DNA of 64,000 bases from Rhynchopus sp. YZ270_cl-10. Taxonomy: Eukaryota; Euglenozoa; Diplonemea; Diplonemida; Diplonemidae. Under the pieces are notes generated by a model, which did no database searches, was not told the origin of the DNA, and saw nothing but the letters and a program-made list of their open reading frames with translations. Below, one piece after another: positions 1 through 13,700 of this stretch (position 1 is the stretch's first letter; each line of letters starts with the position of its first letter). The position numbers and the translations under genes are program-made. The stretch lies in the NCBI GenBank assembly GCA_964035575.1, contig OZ037913.1, positions 620,001 to 684,000 on the forward strand, written 5' to 3'.

Positions 1-1
1 C

Positions 2-3000
2 GTGAACCAGGGCTCCTCCTCCATCTTCCTGCAGCGCTGCCGGGGGCAGAACTGCCGCTCCACAGACACATTCGACACGAACGCTGGCGCAGACAGGGCA
101 AAGCTGGTGCAATGGGACCTCCCCTGTGCCACGTACGAGCACGTTGGGCTGGAAGGAGGTGGGCTCGACGGGCACACCGACCTAGGTCCTAGCAACGGGC
201 CGCAGAAGTTTGCCTCGTTCGACATGACCTTCCCCCCTGTGCCGGAGGACTCGAAGGCGCGCTACAAGGTGTGCGTGTACACGGCGATGGCGGCGAAGGG
301 CGGTGCCAAAGTGTGGATGTCGCTGAAGGAGGACACCAACGCCGTAGGGCAGCAGTTCATCCACGGAATGCACACAGAGCCTGCCATCTTTGGAGAGTTT
401 GGTGTGGACCCGCGCCTGGCGCCACTGACGGGAGCACGGAAGAGCGGCCCCCCCTCTGCACTGGCAGGAGCGCTCACGGCGTATGTGAACGACATGCGGA
501 TTGCAGACCCGCGTGTGGTGACGGGGCTGTGGCTCACCCCAACGGTGCCGCACCAGGCCATCAGCAGGGAGCTCGTCAACGAGATACAGTTCAAGCTCGT
601 GCCGTGGCCGACCTGTGCAGGGCTTGAAGAGTCCTCATGCCGGCGCAGTGGGTGGTGCTACTGGGATGCAGGCTGCAAGGACACACCCGGCATCGTCTTC
701 GACTGCCGCAGCTCGGGCAGCCCGTCCTCCGTCATCCCAAGCCCAAGCTGTGTGGAGTCTGTTGGGACGTGCCCCATGGCCTCGGCCGACCTGCTGCTGT
801 CGAAGCATGCACCCAAGGGCAGCGTCGGGCTTGTCTTCCACCTTCCCGAGCCGGGCAGGTATCTTGCATGCGGGAAGCTGCCGAACGGGCCGTGGCGGTT
901 TGTTCTGTCGCAAGGGTCGGAGACGCTGATCGTGGAGGACCCAAGGATACAGATGGACCCTGGGAAGGTGAGCTTTGATGCGCCTGGGGCGAACCTGACT
1001 GTGTTCGACATCCACGGTGTGGACGGCGTCTCGCTGGGATCGTGGTGTGCGGAGCATCCGCTGGACTACCCTAACTGCAAGGAACACTTCCAGCCTGCGA
1101 TGCGCAAGGACTGGGTCACGGTCGTGAACGACACACAGGTGTGCATGCCGTCGCTGTACCCAGGTGAGTCTGGGTGGTACCCCATGAAGCGCATTGGGAA
1201 GGCACTGTCTGCTGTGGAGCCGGGTGTTGTTGGCTTCCGACTGCCGCCACAGGACCCGACGCCTTCTGGGCAGTACCGTGTATGCGTGCTGAAGGCGTCG
1301 TATGCACAGGAGGCCCTCGGGGGCATGCCTGTGAAGGGCGCACTCTCGCAGCCGGGTGTGTCGTACACAATGTGGAACCGTGCACCGCCCTCCCTCGGCA
1401 CAGGAGGCAGCACCTTCCTCCTCACCGCAGGCATGCCCGATGAGCTGGCAGTGCGCGTCACAGGTGAGTGGGACACTAGCAAGCGCTTCCACATCTGGGA
1501 CCCTGCCGTAGGGTACGTCTACGAAGGCATCAACGCAGTGCGTGTGCAGCCGACGAAGTCTGTGCCTGTGGTGGCGGGCAGCCTGATCACCATCAAACTG
1601 ACCGCCATGAGCAGGGGACTCGTTGCCGGTGTCGGTACCTTCCCTGTTTACATCGAGACATGCATGGCGAATGACTGGAACGAGCTCAACTGCGACGTCA
1701 GCACGCCAAATGTCGTTAAGGTCGTGAATGTCCCCTCCAGTAGCGGTTGCAACCGCAACGATGCTGCAGGGTACGAGTGGGACGAGGGTGGTGGCACGCA
1801 GTTCATGGTGTCCGGGGAGCTCACGTACACACTGCGTCTGCTGTCAATCTGCAACGACACTGCGTTCCAGTCAGGATGCGGGGTGAAGTTCGTGACAGGC
1901 AACCTGCGCTCAAAGGCGGTCTGGTTTAGTGTGGAACGCCGCAAGCCGGATGGAATTGTGTTCAACGGGGTGAGCATCAAGATGCAGACAGCTGTGCAAC
2001 ACATCTGCTGGCACAGGCAGATGTGCGTCCTGAACTTCGAAGCCACGACGGGTGGTCTGCGTGAGTTTGCCCCCAACACCACACTGCACATCTCCCTGCA
2101 GCAGGGCCTTGCTGCCGCACTCTCGCGGGTGACAGGCCTTTATGAGGTGACGTCGCTCTGGGACAGAGGGGGCACGTTTGTGTACAGCTTCCGTCCGTAC
2201 CTGCTTGCGGGGAATGTGCAGGAGGTGACGGTGCGGGTTGCGATCGACACAAACAGCTTCATTGACATCAACATTATTATCCGGAGCATTGCGAGCACGA
2301 GGCTGCACCTGGAGGACCTTGTTCCGTTGGACGTGACGATGCGCACGAACGGCATCCACCCGCCTGCACCGATGTGGATGCCTGCGATGACTGAGAGCGG
2401 ACCGTTTGTGCTGCAGAAGGAGACACAGAGCAGTGCGTGGGAGTCGCAGCCGGGTATGTACATCATGGCGTTGGCGCCGTACGAGCTGCGCTTTGAGATG
2501 TTCGACGTGGCGGACGTGCCCCTGCAGAACCTGAACGCATGGAAGGCAGACCTCTCCTTCGAAAGCCAGGAGGCACAGCGGCGGAACAAGATCCTCTCCG
2601 TCCCACCGAACCTCGACGACGTGACCTCAAGCTACACAACCCCGCAGATGGTGCCTCCATACCGCCCGCTCACACCGCTCTTGGTGCCGGGCACGAACAA
2701 CACATGGTCGGTGCGCTTCCGTCTCTTCAGCAACATTGGGTGCCAGCGCCTCACCCCATGCAAGATCTTCCTGACACTCACAAACGGCACCACAACGGTG
2801 ACAGCGTCGTTCAAGGTCTCCGTGCGTGTGCGTGCAACGACACTGAAGATCCTGGCCCCGCTCCTCTGGAGTGCCATCCATAGGGGCCTTGGCGTCTCGG
2901 TGATCCCCGGCACCTTCGACAACAGCGGTGCCTGGATGCCCGATGAGTACAACCACGGCGATGTGTACGCGCTCATGGCAGACTCCTCCGACGGGGTGGC

Positions 3001-6000
3001 CAACAAGGACGGCCGGAAGCTCGCAGACACCGTCGACAGCACCCCCGCAAAGCACTCCTTCGCATGGATCGACCCAGTCACAACATCAGTCTTCGACATC
3101 TGGGGTGCACGTTGGACCCTCAGCACCACCCGCCCCTGCACACGCTGTGCCTTGACATTCCACACCACAAGCGGGCTGGGGCCAACCTCCGACACAATGG
3201 AGGGCGGCACCCTTGTGTTCTCGTTGACAGACGAAACCTTCAAGGTGGTGTGCGAGGCAAAGACGATTGGGTATTCGATAGGGGCGTTGTCGAGTGAGGA
3301 GTTCAACGTCACGATCACGCCGACGACACGAAACGGGGTGCCGACGAACTGGGCAGACTGGCCTGTCGAGATTGACCCTGTGACGGACTTCCTTCAGGAT
3401 GGCGAACCGGTGCTGACGGGGCTGCTGTCTCTGCACCACAAAGGGTCGACAGGGGTCATTCATGCGAGCATGGTGGACGGTGTGGCAACCATCTCTGGGC
3501 TCTTCGTCAAGATCCCAGAGAACTACCAGGGCGGGTCATACAGCATACGCGCCAAGGTGAACGGCAGCACAGACTCGTACCACTGCAGCACCTCGATCAA
3601 GCTACAACGCTCGACACGCAGCCAAGGCTTCAAGACCATTGCGGTGCACCTCGTCGATGGCGGGCAGGCACTCTGTGCAGACCCCGAGAGCCTGCTCGGG
3701 TGTGGCAGCTACACACTCGACACGGAGCAGACGCTGCGCCTCAAGATACGCTACTACGGCGGCACCACCCTGAATGACCTGCTCACAGACGTGACCGACC
3801 GCGACGTCACCATCCGCATCAAGGAGGACATCGTCAAGTGGGAGAACTGCGAGGGCGTCTGCCCAAGCCGAGCCGTCGAGCTCACCAGCGTGCATCCCCC
3901 GCTTCTTGCGAACGAGAACGGCAAAGTGACGATCCCCCTCAGCCAGGGCTCCTCCGTCGTCAAGTTCGAGCGTAGGGTGACTGGGGGGAGGTCGGCACCT
4001 GGCGGGCGTGGCTTCATATCGCTTGTGCAGCAGTCCTGGAAGGGCTTCACCACTCCTGTGCGCGAGACAGTGTTCGAGATCTGCGACCGTGAGTCTATCG
4101 AGGGTGAGCTCTCTGCCTCTGCGTCGTTCATCCCGTGCAGGGAGATCCGCATGTGGATCAGACCCTCCATACCGGTGCAGACACGCGATACAATGATCGT
4201 GGGCACGTCCCTCACGACGCCGAGCCTGCGCTATGGTGTCCCTGGGTGTGGGACCGGCATCACGAACATCAACATCAGCATTGCAGTGTACTACATCTGG
4301 GGCGACGTGCGCTACGTTGCGTACGACGTCCCCTTCGAGTTCGCCATGCGACACGGGTCGGGCCAGACCTTGGTGCAAGTGGTGGGGAGCAGCCTCGGTG
4401 CGTCGCGTCCAGAGATCACCGTGGACAACGGACTGCGCAGCGACATGGTGCTTTCTGACCTCCTCACGCAGGGACAGCAGACAGTTGAGTTTTCCTTCTA
4501 CGGGCTCTACTCGAAGGCGTCGGACACCTTCCGGGTGTCGGTGCGGAATATGCTTGATGCGAAGAATGCGCCAAAACCGACCGAAACTGCGAATATGTAC
4601 GGATGGCCACCACGCTCCTCGGACACGTACCCTGCCGTCTCGATTCTCGACACCCCCACACGGGACGATGAGTGCTTCCAGCGGCGGCGTTTCCCACGGA
4701 TACGTGACCACTACCAACGCTGGGAGAAGGACCCTGGGAAGGGGTGGGCATACGGGTCGAACAAGGCGGCGATGGTGGGTCTGCCGTTCCCGCTGCAGGT
4801 GCAGGTGAAGGGGACGGATGGTGGACGTGCGTGGTCATTTCTCCCTTCGCCCGTGGTCCTGCGCAGCAAGGTCGCAAACAAGGGCTGCAACGACGGTGGG
4901 AATGCGTCGGTGTACTCTATGAAGACGTCTGCAGGTGACGTGGTTGACCTGAAGGGCGACATGACCGACTTCGTGCTCTCGCCCTCGCAGTACTCCGTCA
5001 CGCAGGGTGGGCAGGTCACGCTCTGGGTAGCCCTCTCGACCCCATGCCAGGAGTGTGTCATTGAGCTCGCCCTCTGCTACCAGAGCGCGCTCACCCTAGG
5101 CCTCGACACCTGCCACACCCTTGGAGGCTCTGCTGCAGAGGAACGCAACGGGCCCATGGTCTCGCAGCGCACAATGGTCACGCAGCCGTTCACAGTGCTC
5201 CCACTCAAGACAAAGGCAGTGGCCATCACAAAGCAGACCATCCCGCTACAGCCAGACATCCAAGTTGGCACGCCGTTCAGCGTCAGTGTCGAGCCTGTGC
5301 TGGAGTTTGCGGGTGATTGGATGATGCATCCGCCTGCCTCTTACAAGGCGAAGACGACTGACATCGTTGTTGAGGCCTCTGTGCGGGTCAAGTGGATGGA
5401 CAGTGCGGACGGGATGCTTAGTAGGCATGTGCGCTACTCGAACGGCGGGTTCATCCGTTTGGGGCAGACGACTGCATGCGAGACGTCGCGTGACGCGCTG
5501 ATCACTGCCTCAGCACGCGCAGACTCGACCCTCACGAACCTTGTCCACTACCCGAGTGCGGCGGAGCAGGCTGACATGGCTGTGCGGGGTGACACAAATG
5601 TGTGGTGGGCACAGCCCTTCAACTTTGCCTTTATCCGGTCGTGTTCGCACTGCGAGGTGTGGATCCACGCACGTCTGCTCAAGGGCGGTACACTCGTCTC
5701 GGAGTGGCAGGCACCGCTACGCAACGCTGCAGGCAACGTCATGGTGTACCAGGTCAGCTCCTGCGGCACGAGGTGGATATGGGGAGGCGAGCCGCCACGC
5801 ACAGTGCGCCGGCGGAAGCCGTTTGGCCTTTCTGTGTGGCGTGCAGACTCGAACCAGATTCCTTCCTGGGAGGGCGCTGTGCCTGTCTCTGTTGGGAAGG
5901 GGGATCCCAACGTGGGAGGCATGGTGCTGTTCACATCTACACTCGAGTCGCAGACACCACCCACACTGACGTCGGTTGCGGGAGTTGCGAACTTCAGAAT

Positions 6001-9000
6001 GGAGGCGACACGGAGCTGCTACCAATGTGTGTTCCACATCGGGAACCTCTACAGAGACATCATGGTGGTGTCCAATGCGACGCAGGTCATCGCAATCCCG
6101 AAGGCAACAAGCAGTGGCATGCACTCTGGCGGCGACTTCCCTACCAGTGGGATATGGTCCTTTGAGATGTACGTTGCCGACGACCTGGGTGACCGTGCCT
6201 ATGTGGGTGGCCCAACTTTTGTGCAGCGCCTGCTGCCTTACCAGCAGGCACCGGTCCCACACCTGGATGTGACCGCCTCAGGGAACGGACGTGACGAGCA
6301 GATGGGGCGGGTGCTCTTCGTCTCTACCGGGCGTCTCGATGTTCTTGTGGTGGTGCGCTCCCCTCAGCCGCGGGTGGCCTACGGGAGGTACATGCAGAAC
6401 GGTGTCCCTGTAGACGTGAATAACGGCACCCTGTTCAACTGCAAAGCACAGTGCGACCGACCAGGTACCATGGCAGTTTACCTTGAGGGACAGCCAAACA
6501 AAGGGTTCGAGCTGTCGCATCTGACTGTGGGCAGCATGAAGCTACCGGTGTCGTTGCGTGGCAGCGGTGTCCCACCCGTGCTGACCTGGTCCGTCCCGCC
6601 GTCCGCCATCATCTTCGACGACATCACCCCAGTGAAGACCTACTCCGGTGTGAACCTGCACTTCAAGATGATCGTGATTGGAGGGATACCCGGCACCAAG
6701 CGCAACGACCACCCCCTCAACGTAACGTATCATATCAGCAACGTTCCCTTCGAAACCCCACCCGCATTCACGTTCACCTGCAACATCGGCGGGTTCTGGA
6801 AGTACGACGGAGTGGAGTATCAGTGGGACAGCCCTGTTGTGTTCCACCCTGTGGATGGGCGCTTTAGTGTGGATGTGACGCCGTTTATTGGTGCACAGAG
6901 CACTGCGACGTGTAAGATGAGGATCTTGTCGCAGCAGCCGCATCTGAAGTCGTTCAAATCTGAGCCCGAGAAGCTGTTGGTGCCGCCGCAGGACATTCAG
7001 GTCGCGGTGCAGCCTGATGAGATCACGGCCCCGACACAGTGGTCCTGGGACGACACCGGGAAGAGCACGACAACAACGAAGGACATCTTCATCCTCGTCG
7101 GCCTGCCTACCACCATCGTCCTCTACGGCCACGGGGTCGGGCGGAGAGTGCAGCTGGACCCCTCTGTAGCGGCAACCATGACGCTCTCGTTCCTGACGAT
7201 TCCCGACAACTGTTTCACCTCCGGGCCATACAAAGTCGTCACCACACCTAGTGGCCCAACCATTCAATGGGAAGGTGTAGTGAACTCAATTGAAATCTGC
7301 AAGATCCAGTCCGTCCTTGGCCTCCCTGTTGGCATCAACCGCAACTCCTTAGTGATCACTGCGTCGCGGCGGCAGTACGTGGATATGGTGGCGCTCAAGG
7401 GCATCGACAGTGTCACGGGTGCAGGTGACCCCGCAGTGCTGGCAGGCACGGATCTGTTCCTGGAGCTGCAGGTGAAGGACAGCCTTGGCGTTGTCGTGAT
7501 GGGTGACTCGAACACGACAGTGAACCTGAATTACGTGCGGTGTTTTGAGTGCTGCAGGCGGGTCAATCCGCAGTGCCGGCTGAACCACACAGAGGTATTC
7601 CCGCCGAGCATCCCGCTGCAGGCGCAGGCTCACAACGGCGTGATCAAGATCAACATCAGATTCCACACACCGACGCAGCCGTTCTTTTCGGCGCAGGCCT
7701 CGGCGTCGCTGCCCACGACAGTCCCTCACGTGCCGTGGCTGATCAACATCACGACACCGGGGCTGGTCAACCGTGTGCCCTTCCTGCCTGCTATCTACGT
7801 CGCCGTGGTAGCAGAGAGCCTTGCTGTGGAGGCTAGCTTCGGGACAGGCATGCTTGTGTTCCCCCAGGTGGTGTCCCTCCCGTGGGTGGTGGGCTTCCCC
7901 TTCGGCCTGCGCATGACCGCACGCGACATGGCGGTGCCACCCAACGTGCCTGAAGGTGTCGACCAAGGTGCCACAGCAAAGGTGCAGCTCTACCCTGTTG
8001 CAATCCCATGCAAGTCTGCAGACGACCTCGGGTGGGTCAGCTGCCCGACTTGCAGGGAAGGCGGGGAGTGGATAGGGACAAACTCGCGCATGTGGGCAAC
8101 GTGCATCTCCAAGGGCGTCAACCCCTTCAACCCTAACTACGGCACCTGCGACCTCGTGCCCCTCCCCGGGTGCAACCTGATCGACTGGGAGCTGGGCCTC
8201 AAGCGGATCACAGACTCGATATTCACCTTGAAGGACGGAACAGCAACGATCCCAAAGATGAGCTACACAGGGGCAGCGGAAGTGGTGAGCCTGCTGCTGA
8301 GCTCGGACGAGCTGCTGCCGCACATGAAGTCGTACACACGCATCATCTCCATAAACATGCAGCGCATCACCTCCATTGTCTTCTCGAGTCCGTTCGTTTC
8401 GTCATGCAGCCCAGGGACACCCGACCCCATCAAGAGCCGTCTGTGTGCAATTGCGGGCGACCCATTCATCGCACCCCCACCAATCGAGCCGATCCGCAAC
8501 CCAGACAACTCATGGTTTAAACCGGAGAAGGGGCTGATGCAGATCCAGCCCTCGGACGAGGTGCCCATTGCGGCGAGTATGATGGACATAGCGCTGGACG
8601 TGCTTGACGAGAGCGGGCAGCTCATCTCTGGCGACACGCTTACGGAGATGTCCTTAGACATGAAGTGCCTCGACCCTGATATCTCGCGCGTGGAACGCTT
8701 CTACATGGGTTACGTGAACACAGACCTGCTCGCGACCCCGTTGATATCCCGCGTCGCCACAGGGGGCTTCATCGGGCAAGTTGTGAACGGACGTGTCATC
8801 TTTCCGCGTATCGGCTTCCATGGCTACTGCAGCAGGACCATCGTGTTTGCACACTGCATCACAAGCAATGCGACAGATACACTCGGCACCTGCAAGGGGC
8901 TGTACGCTGAGCTGGAGCCGTTCGAGGTGGGGAGTGTCGACATGGTGCTTGACGCACCTGTGTTCCCGCCACTGGACGAGGTGCCGGCGTACCAGTTCCC

Positions 9001-12000
9001 CGCAGTGCAGCTGACGTTGGGACAGGGGATGACGTGTGCAGAGTTTGCTGCACGTTCGACGGTGTTCCTATTTTCGCTGAAGAACGCGATTCTGTCGACC
9101 ACTGCAGTGAAGATCACAGACATGAAGGTGCATGCTGGGTGCGAGATCCCGCAGCACCGTCTCAAGAGTGGGATCCTCAGTATCGACTACGGCGACCCGC
9201 AGGTGTGCTGTCCGCAGCTGACTGACCAGGGCCCGCCACCTGACCCTGACCCAAACGCTGGTAACGTGACAGTGACGCTAACACTCGACCAGATGCAGAC
9301 CACAGCAGCACCGCTCACCAGCTACTGGCTGGGTGCGCTCACTGCAGGCGACTGCGATGCTGTGAACGACCCGCAGTACCTCTACGACCCTGCACGCCTC
9401 AGCGACACTGCCGCAGTGCGGTGTTGCTCGCCCGACGGCTCCTCCTGCGTCTCAGAGGGCAGCAACATGTGCCTTCCCGAGAACGAAGGCTTCCAGAACG
9501 CACGCCTCCTCTGTGCAGACCTCAAGCTCCGTCTCTGCACGGCTGCAGAGATCACCACCTGCTGCGGGTCTAGCTGCAGCCCCGGCATGCACGCATGGGT
9601 AAGCGATGCAGCGCTGTCTGTGGACAACTACACAGAGTGCCGCGTACTGATGGAGGAGGCCTACCTGCCACGCTCGACAGCAGGCTATGACTCACTGCAC
9701 TTCGTCGGCACGCTTGAGGCGTGCACGGCGGCGTGCTGCTCGCTGGGCAAGCCGGGCTGTGTCGGGTTCACACGCTCGCTCCACGTGGCTGCAAACGAGA
9801 CATCAGACTGCTGGCTGAAGAAGCCGCACCCTGCGTCCGTGCGCGAGGCGTCGACGTCATACTTGCTGCACCTGCTCTACGACGAACGCACACCGCCGCC
9901 TCCGGTGCCGACACAGACCGTGCCGTGCAGCCAGCGTGACGAGGTCGACTGTGCTGTGGACGGGAACTGCGTGTGGGATGTGCAGTGCACGGACACAATA
10001 TACTGTTCGAAGAACCACCACGTGGTGGGTGGCGAGTGCACGCCCTGTGGGAAGGACATGACGCGGCCTGCGGGCGACGAGGTGCATGGCAACGACACAC
10101 TGTGCATTGGGTGCGATGGGAACCTCGACAGCAACGCAACGCTAGATCGGTGCGGTATCTGCAACGGCGACGACAGCTCATGCAAGGGCTGCGATGGTGT
10201 TGTGAACAGCCTGGCGACGTACAATCCTTGTGGCATCTGCAACGTTGCCTCTGAGGGGGACAACTCGACGACGTGCGACGCCTGCGCTGTGCTGGGCACT
10301 GACGCTGTCGGCACACGCGTGCGAAGAGGACCTGACTGGGTGTACGGCAAGCAAGACCACCATGGCGAAGGCACCATCACGGGTATGTCTCCGTGCGAGG
10401 GGGGCATGTGGGCCACTGTGCTATGGGACGGTGTGTACGACGCAGCGACGTCGCGCTACGTGCGCAACACGAACAGCTACCGTGCGGGGTGCGACGGGCT
10501 GTACGACATCTCGGATGCTAAGTGCGTTACGAAGAAGTGCCCGCATCCTTCGTGCGACTCTGCGACAGGCACTACACGCGACACCTGCGAAGGACTTGGC
10601 TGCCTGTGGTCTGTCACACACAGCCTCTGCACTGGCTCCCTTGCTGCAAAGTTCCTCTGCCCGTGCTCTGCGTCCACACGTCTCGAGTGCTCGGCCCTCT
10701 CGCAGTGCAGCTTCGTCAGCGGCACCTGTGTTGAGAAAGGTATGCTTGCTAACACCACTCCTCCCACCTCTCACCCACCACAGACGCCGCTTGCCCAGTA
10801 GACCACCGAGTCACCCCCGACAACACATGCACCGCGTGTGCACCTGGCCTGACCAACCCTGCTGGCGACGTGCCCACAGGGCCGCCCACACAGTGCTATG
10901 GTATGGATCATCACAACACCCGTCACTTATTTCCCTCTCTTCAGGTTGCGACGGTGTCCGTGGAAGTGGCCGGGTGCTGGACCAGTGTTCGGTGTGTGGT
11001 GGCGACCACACGTCGTGCACTGGGTGCGATGGTGTGCCGAACAGCGGGCTTGCGTTCGACGAGTGTGGTGTATGCGGCGGGAGCGCTTTGTGTTCATCAT
11101 GCGCTGTGACGCCGTTGACGGCAGAGATTGGGAAGCGTGTTGTACGCGGCCCGGACTGGACTTACACAACGAACACGGGGAGCAAGGGCGGCTGGCTGCG
11201 CGAGAAGAAGGACGCCTGCGAGAGCGGCTTCTGGTACACCGTGCAGTGGGAGGACGGCCCTGTGTCGTGGTACCGGGTGGGCTGCTTTGGCCTCTTTGAC
11301 CTCTCCTTTGAGTCATGCGCCACACGCCTGCAGGGCAACAGAGACGTCTGCGACCCGCTCACTGACGTTGAGTGCGTCACACAGAGCAGCTGCCGCTACA
11401 ACGCGACATCCTTCCAATGCGCACCGACCCAGGCAGCCGTATGCCTTGCACACCAGCTCAAGAGCAGCTGCACTACTGCATGCCACTGGGACTCTGGGAT
11501 GTGCGGGGAAAACCTCTGCCACCAGAAGCCTGCGTGCCCTGCGTCGCAGTGCACGACACCGGGTCTATGCGACCCTACCACAGGGCTGTGCGGCACTGCA
11601 CTGCCACGACCTGATGGCACGGTGTGCGATGACGGCATTGTTGAGACCTTCGGCGACCAGTGCATCGGGGGGGCATGCGAATACCAGCTGCTGTGCAGGG
11701 ACAACCTCACGCTGCTGCACGACCTGATGCTGGCCTCGGGCTATCCACACGTCGCGAACACATCATGCGTAGACACACAGACGATGTACTTCCTGAGCTG
11801 CAACGACACCATGCTGAAGGACCGCCCCCTCTCCGACGCCTGCTGTGCCCTGTGCGCACTGCCCAACAGAACCGCCGCAGTGCAGGGCAGCGCGCACGCC
11901 TCACGCCGCCTCCTGCAGGCAACCGCCCCCACCCCTACCAAAGAGCCCGCCTTCTTCGTGGCGGAGATCGAGGTGATGCTCGGCCCAGAGCACAACACAG

Positions 12001-12529
12001 CAGCACGCCAAGGGGCAGACACGGCGAACATCTTTGATGCTATCAAGAAATCCTTTTTTTCAGATCAGTTCAGTCTTTGCATAGAGTTTGCATCACTCTG
12101 CACGGAGATTCGCTCCATGTGTCAGGACCCAACTTTGGCAACGTGCCCAATAGGTATGCAACATTTTGGAAAGTGTGCAACAATGTAGACCCCACAACGT
12201 CAAAATACTAACGAAAGTTGACACTTCCACATCACCCTCCCCTTGCCCTGCCTGAAATTCTAGAATTTAACTTCGATTTTATCAAAAAAAATCAAATCCC
12301 CTTGCCCACAGTAATGGAGCTCTCCCCAGTCAAGATCATCGCACCTACGTTTGCCCCCACACAAGAGCCCCCACCGACGCCGCTCACCCGGCCACCCCCT
12401 CTCCGTCCAGAGGAGCTTGACAGCGCCTCTTCGACGATGTCCCCCTGCCTCTACTTTCCGTCTTTACAGATGGCCATACCCCATTTTGTGATAGCTTCAG
12501 CGTTGCTGTATGTGGGCCTGCTGCTTTGA
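2..12529 (+). CDS. Giant cysteine-rich cell-surface protein, 5' end outside the window
   Basis: The reading frame is open at the left edge and continues through three introns to TGA at 12527-12529. The exons 2-10739, 10784-10900, 10945-12153 and 12264-12529 stay in frame and give about 4109 visible residues. Most of the protein is beta-rich, full of N-glycosylation sequons, with recurring blocks around 'YKVCVY' and 'YRVCVL'. Near the C-terminus come a PAN/apple-like cysteine module (about residues 3228-3287), repeats of the type CDGxxxSxxxxDxCGxCxG, and two MIB/HERC2-like domains (about 3436-3507, beginning GTRVRRGPDW, and about 3680-3741, beginning GKRVVRGPDW). The protein ends in a short hydrophobic tail (HFVIASALLYVGLLL) with nothing after it, which suggests a GPI-anchor signal rather than a membrane span with a cytoplasmic end. 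A surface adhesion or coat role is inference. The signal peptide, if any, lies outside the window. Confidence 0.85.
10740..10783 (+). other. Spliceosomal intron 1 of the giant surface gene (44 nt)
   Basis: It runs from donor GTATGC to acceptor CAG and contains TGCTAAC, close to a canonical branch point. Reading straight through meets a stop at 10799. Removing it restores the cysteine-rich frame, with a codon split G|AC. Confidence 0.85.
10901..10944 (+). other. Spliceosomal intron 2 of the giant surface gene (44 nt)
   Basis: It runs from donor GTATGG to acceptor TTCAG after a pyrimidine tract. Removal joins TGC TAT G to GT TGC GAC and gives the CYGCDGV start of another CDG-type repeat, which supports both splice sites. 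Confidence 0.87.
12154..12263 (+). other. Spliceosomal intron 3 of the giant surface gene (110 nt, acceptor less certain)
   Basis: The donor is GTATGC and a perfect TACTAAC lies at 12206-12212. The acceptor CTAG at 12263 and a second one (CACAG) at 12311 both preserve the frame into the hydrophobic C-terminal tail. I chose 12263 as the nearer usable acceptor after the branch point. Confidence 0.65.
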
Positions 12530-13700
12530 GTGGGTCCGTCTCAAGTAAAAAAAATTAACCAAAAAATAACCTAACCGTGTATTAAGATTAAGATCTACGC
12601 TGACGTTGAGCAGGGGGTGTCCTGTGTTGCGGCATCTCCTTCCCCAGTCCCTTCTTACGAAGGGAGGGGACAAGGGGATGCCTCTTTGTTGTTTATGTCT
12701 AGAGACAATGTTTTTTTTTTTTTTTTGCAAAATCTTCACGTTTCTTTCCATTTTACTTTCCTAAAAGGTGTGTTGCGGTGAAAATACATTCTTCAATTTT
12801 AGAAAGATGGGAACATTTTTGATCCCATACACTATCAATTTATTGATTGCACATGATGAAAATAATTTTATATCGTGGTCCCACTTCTTATTAAGGGTGT
12901 GCCCGAGCATGTGGTTAGGATAAAAAAACTCAGCGTTTCAAAGATGTGTGAACACAAGATGCACCACACAGCTTTATTTTTAGTTTTGCTTCAGCTCTGC
13001 CACGGCGTACACAACTCAGCGATGATATAGTGTGCCATTCTTCACGAACTACCCTAGCCTCCCTATGTATTTTGACGGATGGTTCTGCCACCAGGACATG
13101 TTGTTCTCACGTTCACCCCTGCAAGCTGCTTGCATGGGGGTCGTTAAAGGAAATTTAGAACGAAAATTGACAGTGTAGCTTGCACAGATGGCAACTGCAC
13201 TATTACAACAATTTTTCACGAAAGAAAGGGAAAAAAAAACAGCATGTAGGGCAAAAAAATACCCTTAGAAAGAATCGATATGGTTCGTTTGCGTTGTTCT
13301 GGTCTGGTTTTGTCTTACTTTGTGATGGGGGGTGCAAACCATCCCCGTATTGTCTTTTTTTTTTCTTTCTCCATCTTTTTTTCAAAAAAAAGTACAGCTC
13401 AGAGCAAAATTCGCTCTATTTCAAAGACATTTTTTTTTTTGATTTATTTCCACCCTGCCTCCCTCTCTCTCTCCCCCCCAACACAACCTCATCCAGAAAC
13501 AAAAAAAACAACCCCCCCCCAAAAAAAACACACCACACTCAACCACTTTCCACTCTATTTGCTACATATTTTTTTTTTTTTGGAGTTTTTTTTTTTGATA
13601 TATCTTCCAGGAGTGTGTTCCTGGGAGGGTCCCCTTCGCTCTCTCTCTCTTTTTTTTTCTCTTTTTTTTCTTTTCTTTTCTTTTCTTTTCTCTCTCCCAA
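12530..13700. other. AT-rich spacer without a recognisable gene
   Basis: The spacer consists of homopolymer runs and pyrimidine-rich DNA. A divergent copy of the GCAA-loop repeat lies near 13168-13224. A run of TTTTC units (about 13660-13690) sits directly before the next start codon. Frames on either strand are translations of poly-T or poly-A. Confidence 0.7.

Noticed and set aside
635-8323. Long open frames on the minus strand under the giant surface gene (for example 635-1492, 3602-4717, 7349-8323)
   Set aside because: They are mirror images of GC-rich codons in the sense gene, show no domain, and the sense frame has clear protein features.
12206-12217. Acceptor AG just after TACTAAC in intron 3 of the giant gene
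   Set aside because: It would lie only five bases past the branch point and leads to an early stop. Later acceptors keep the frame.
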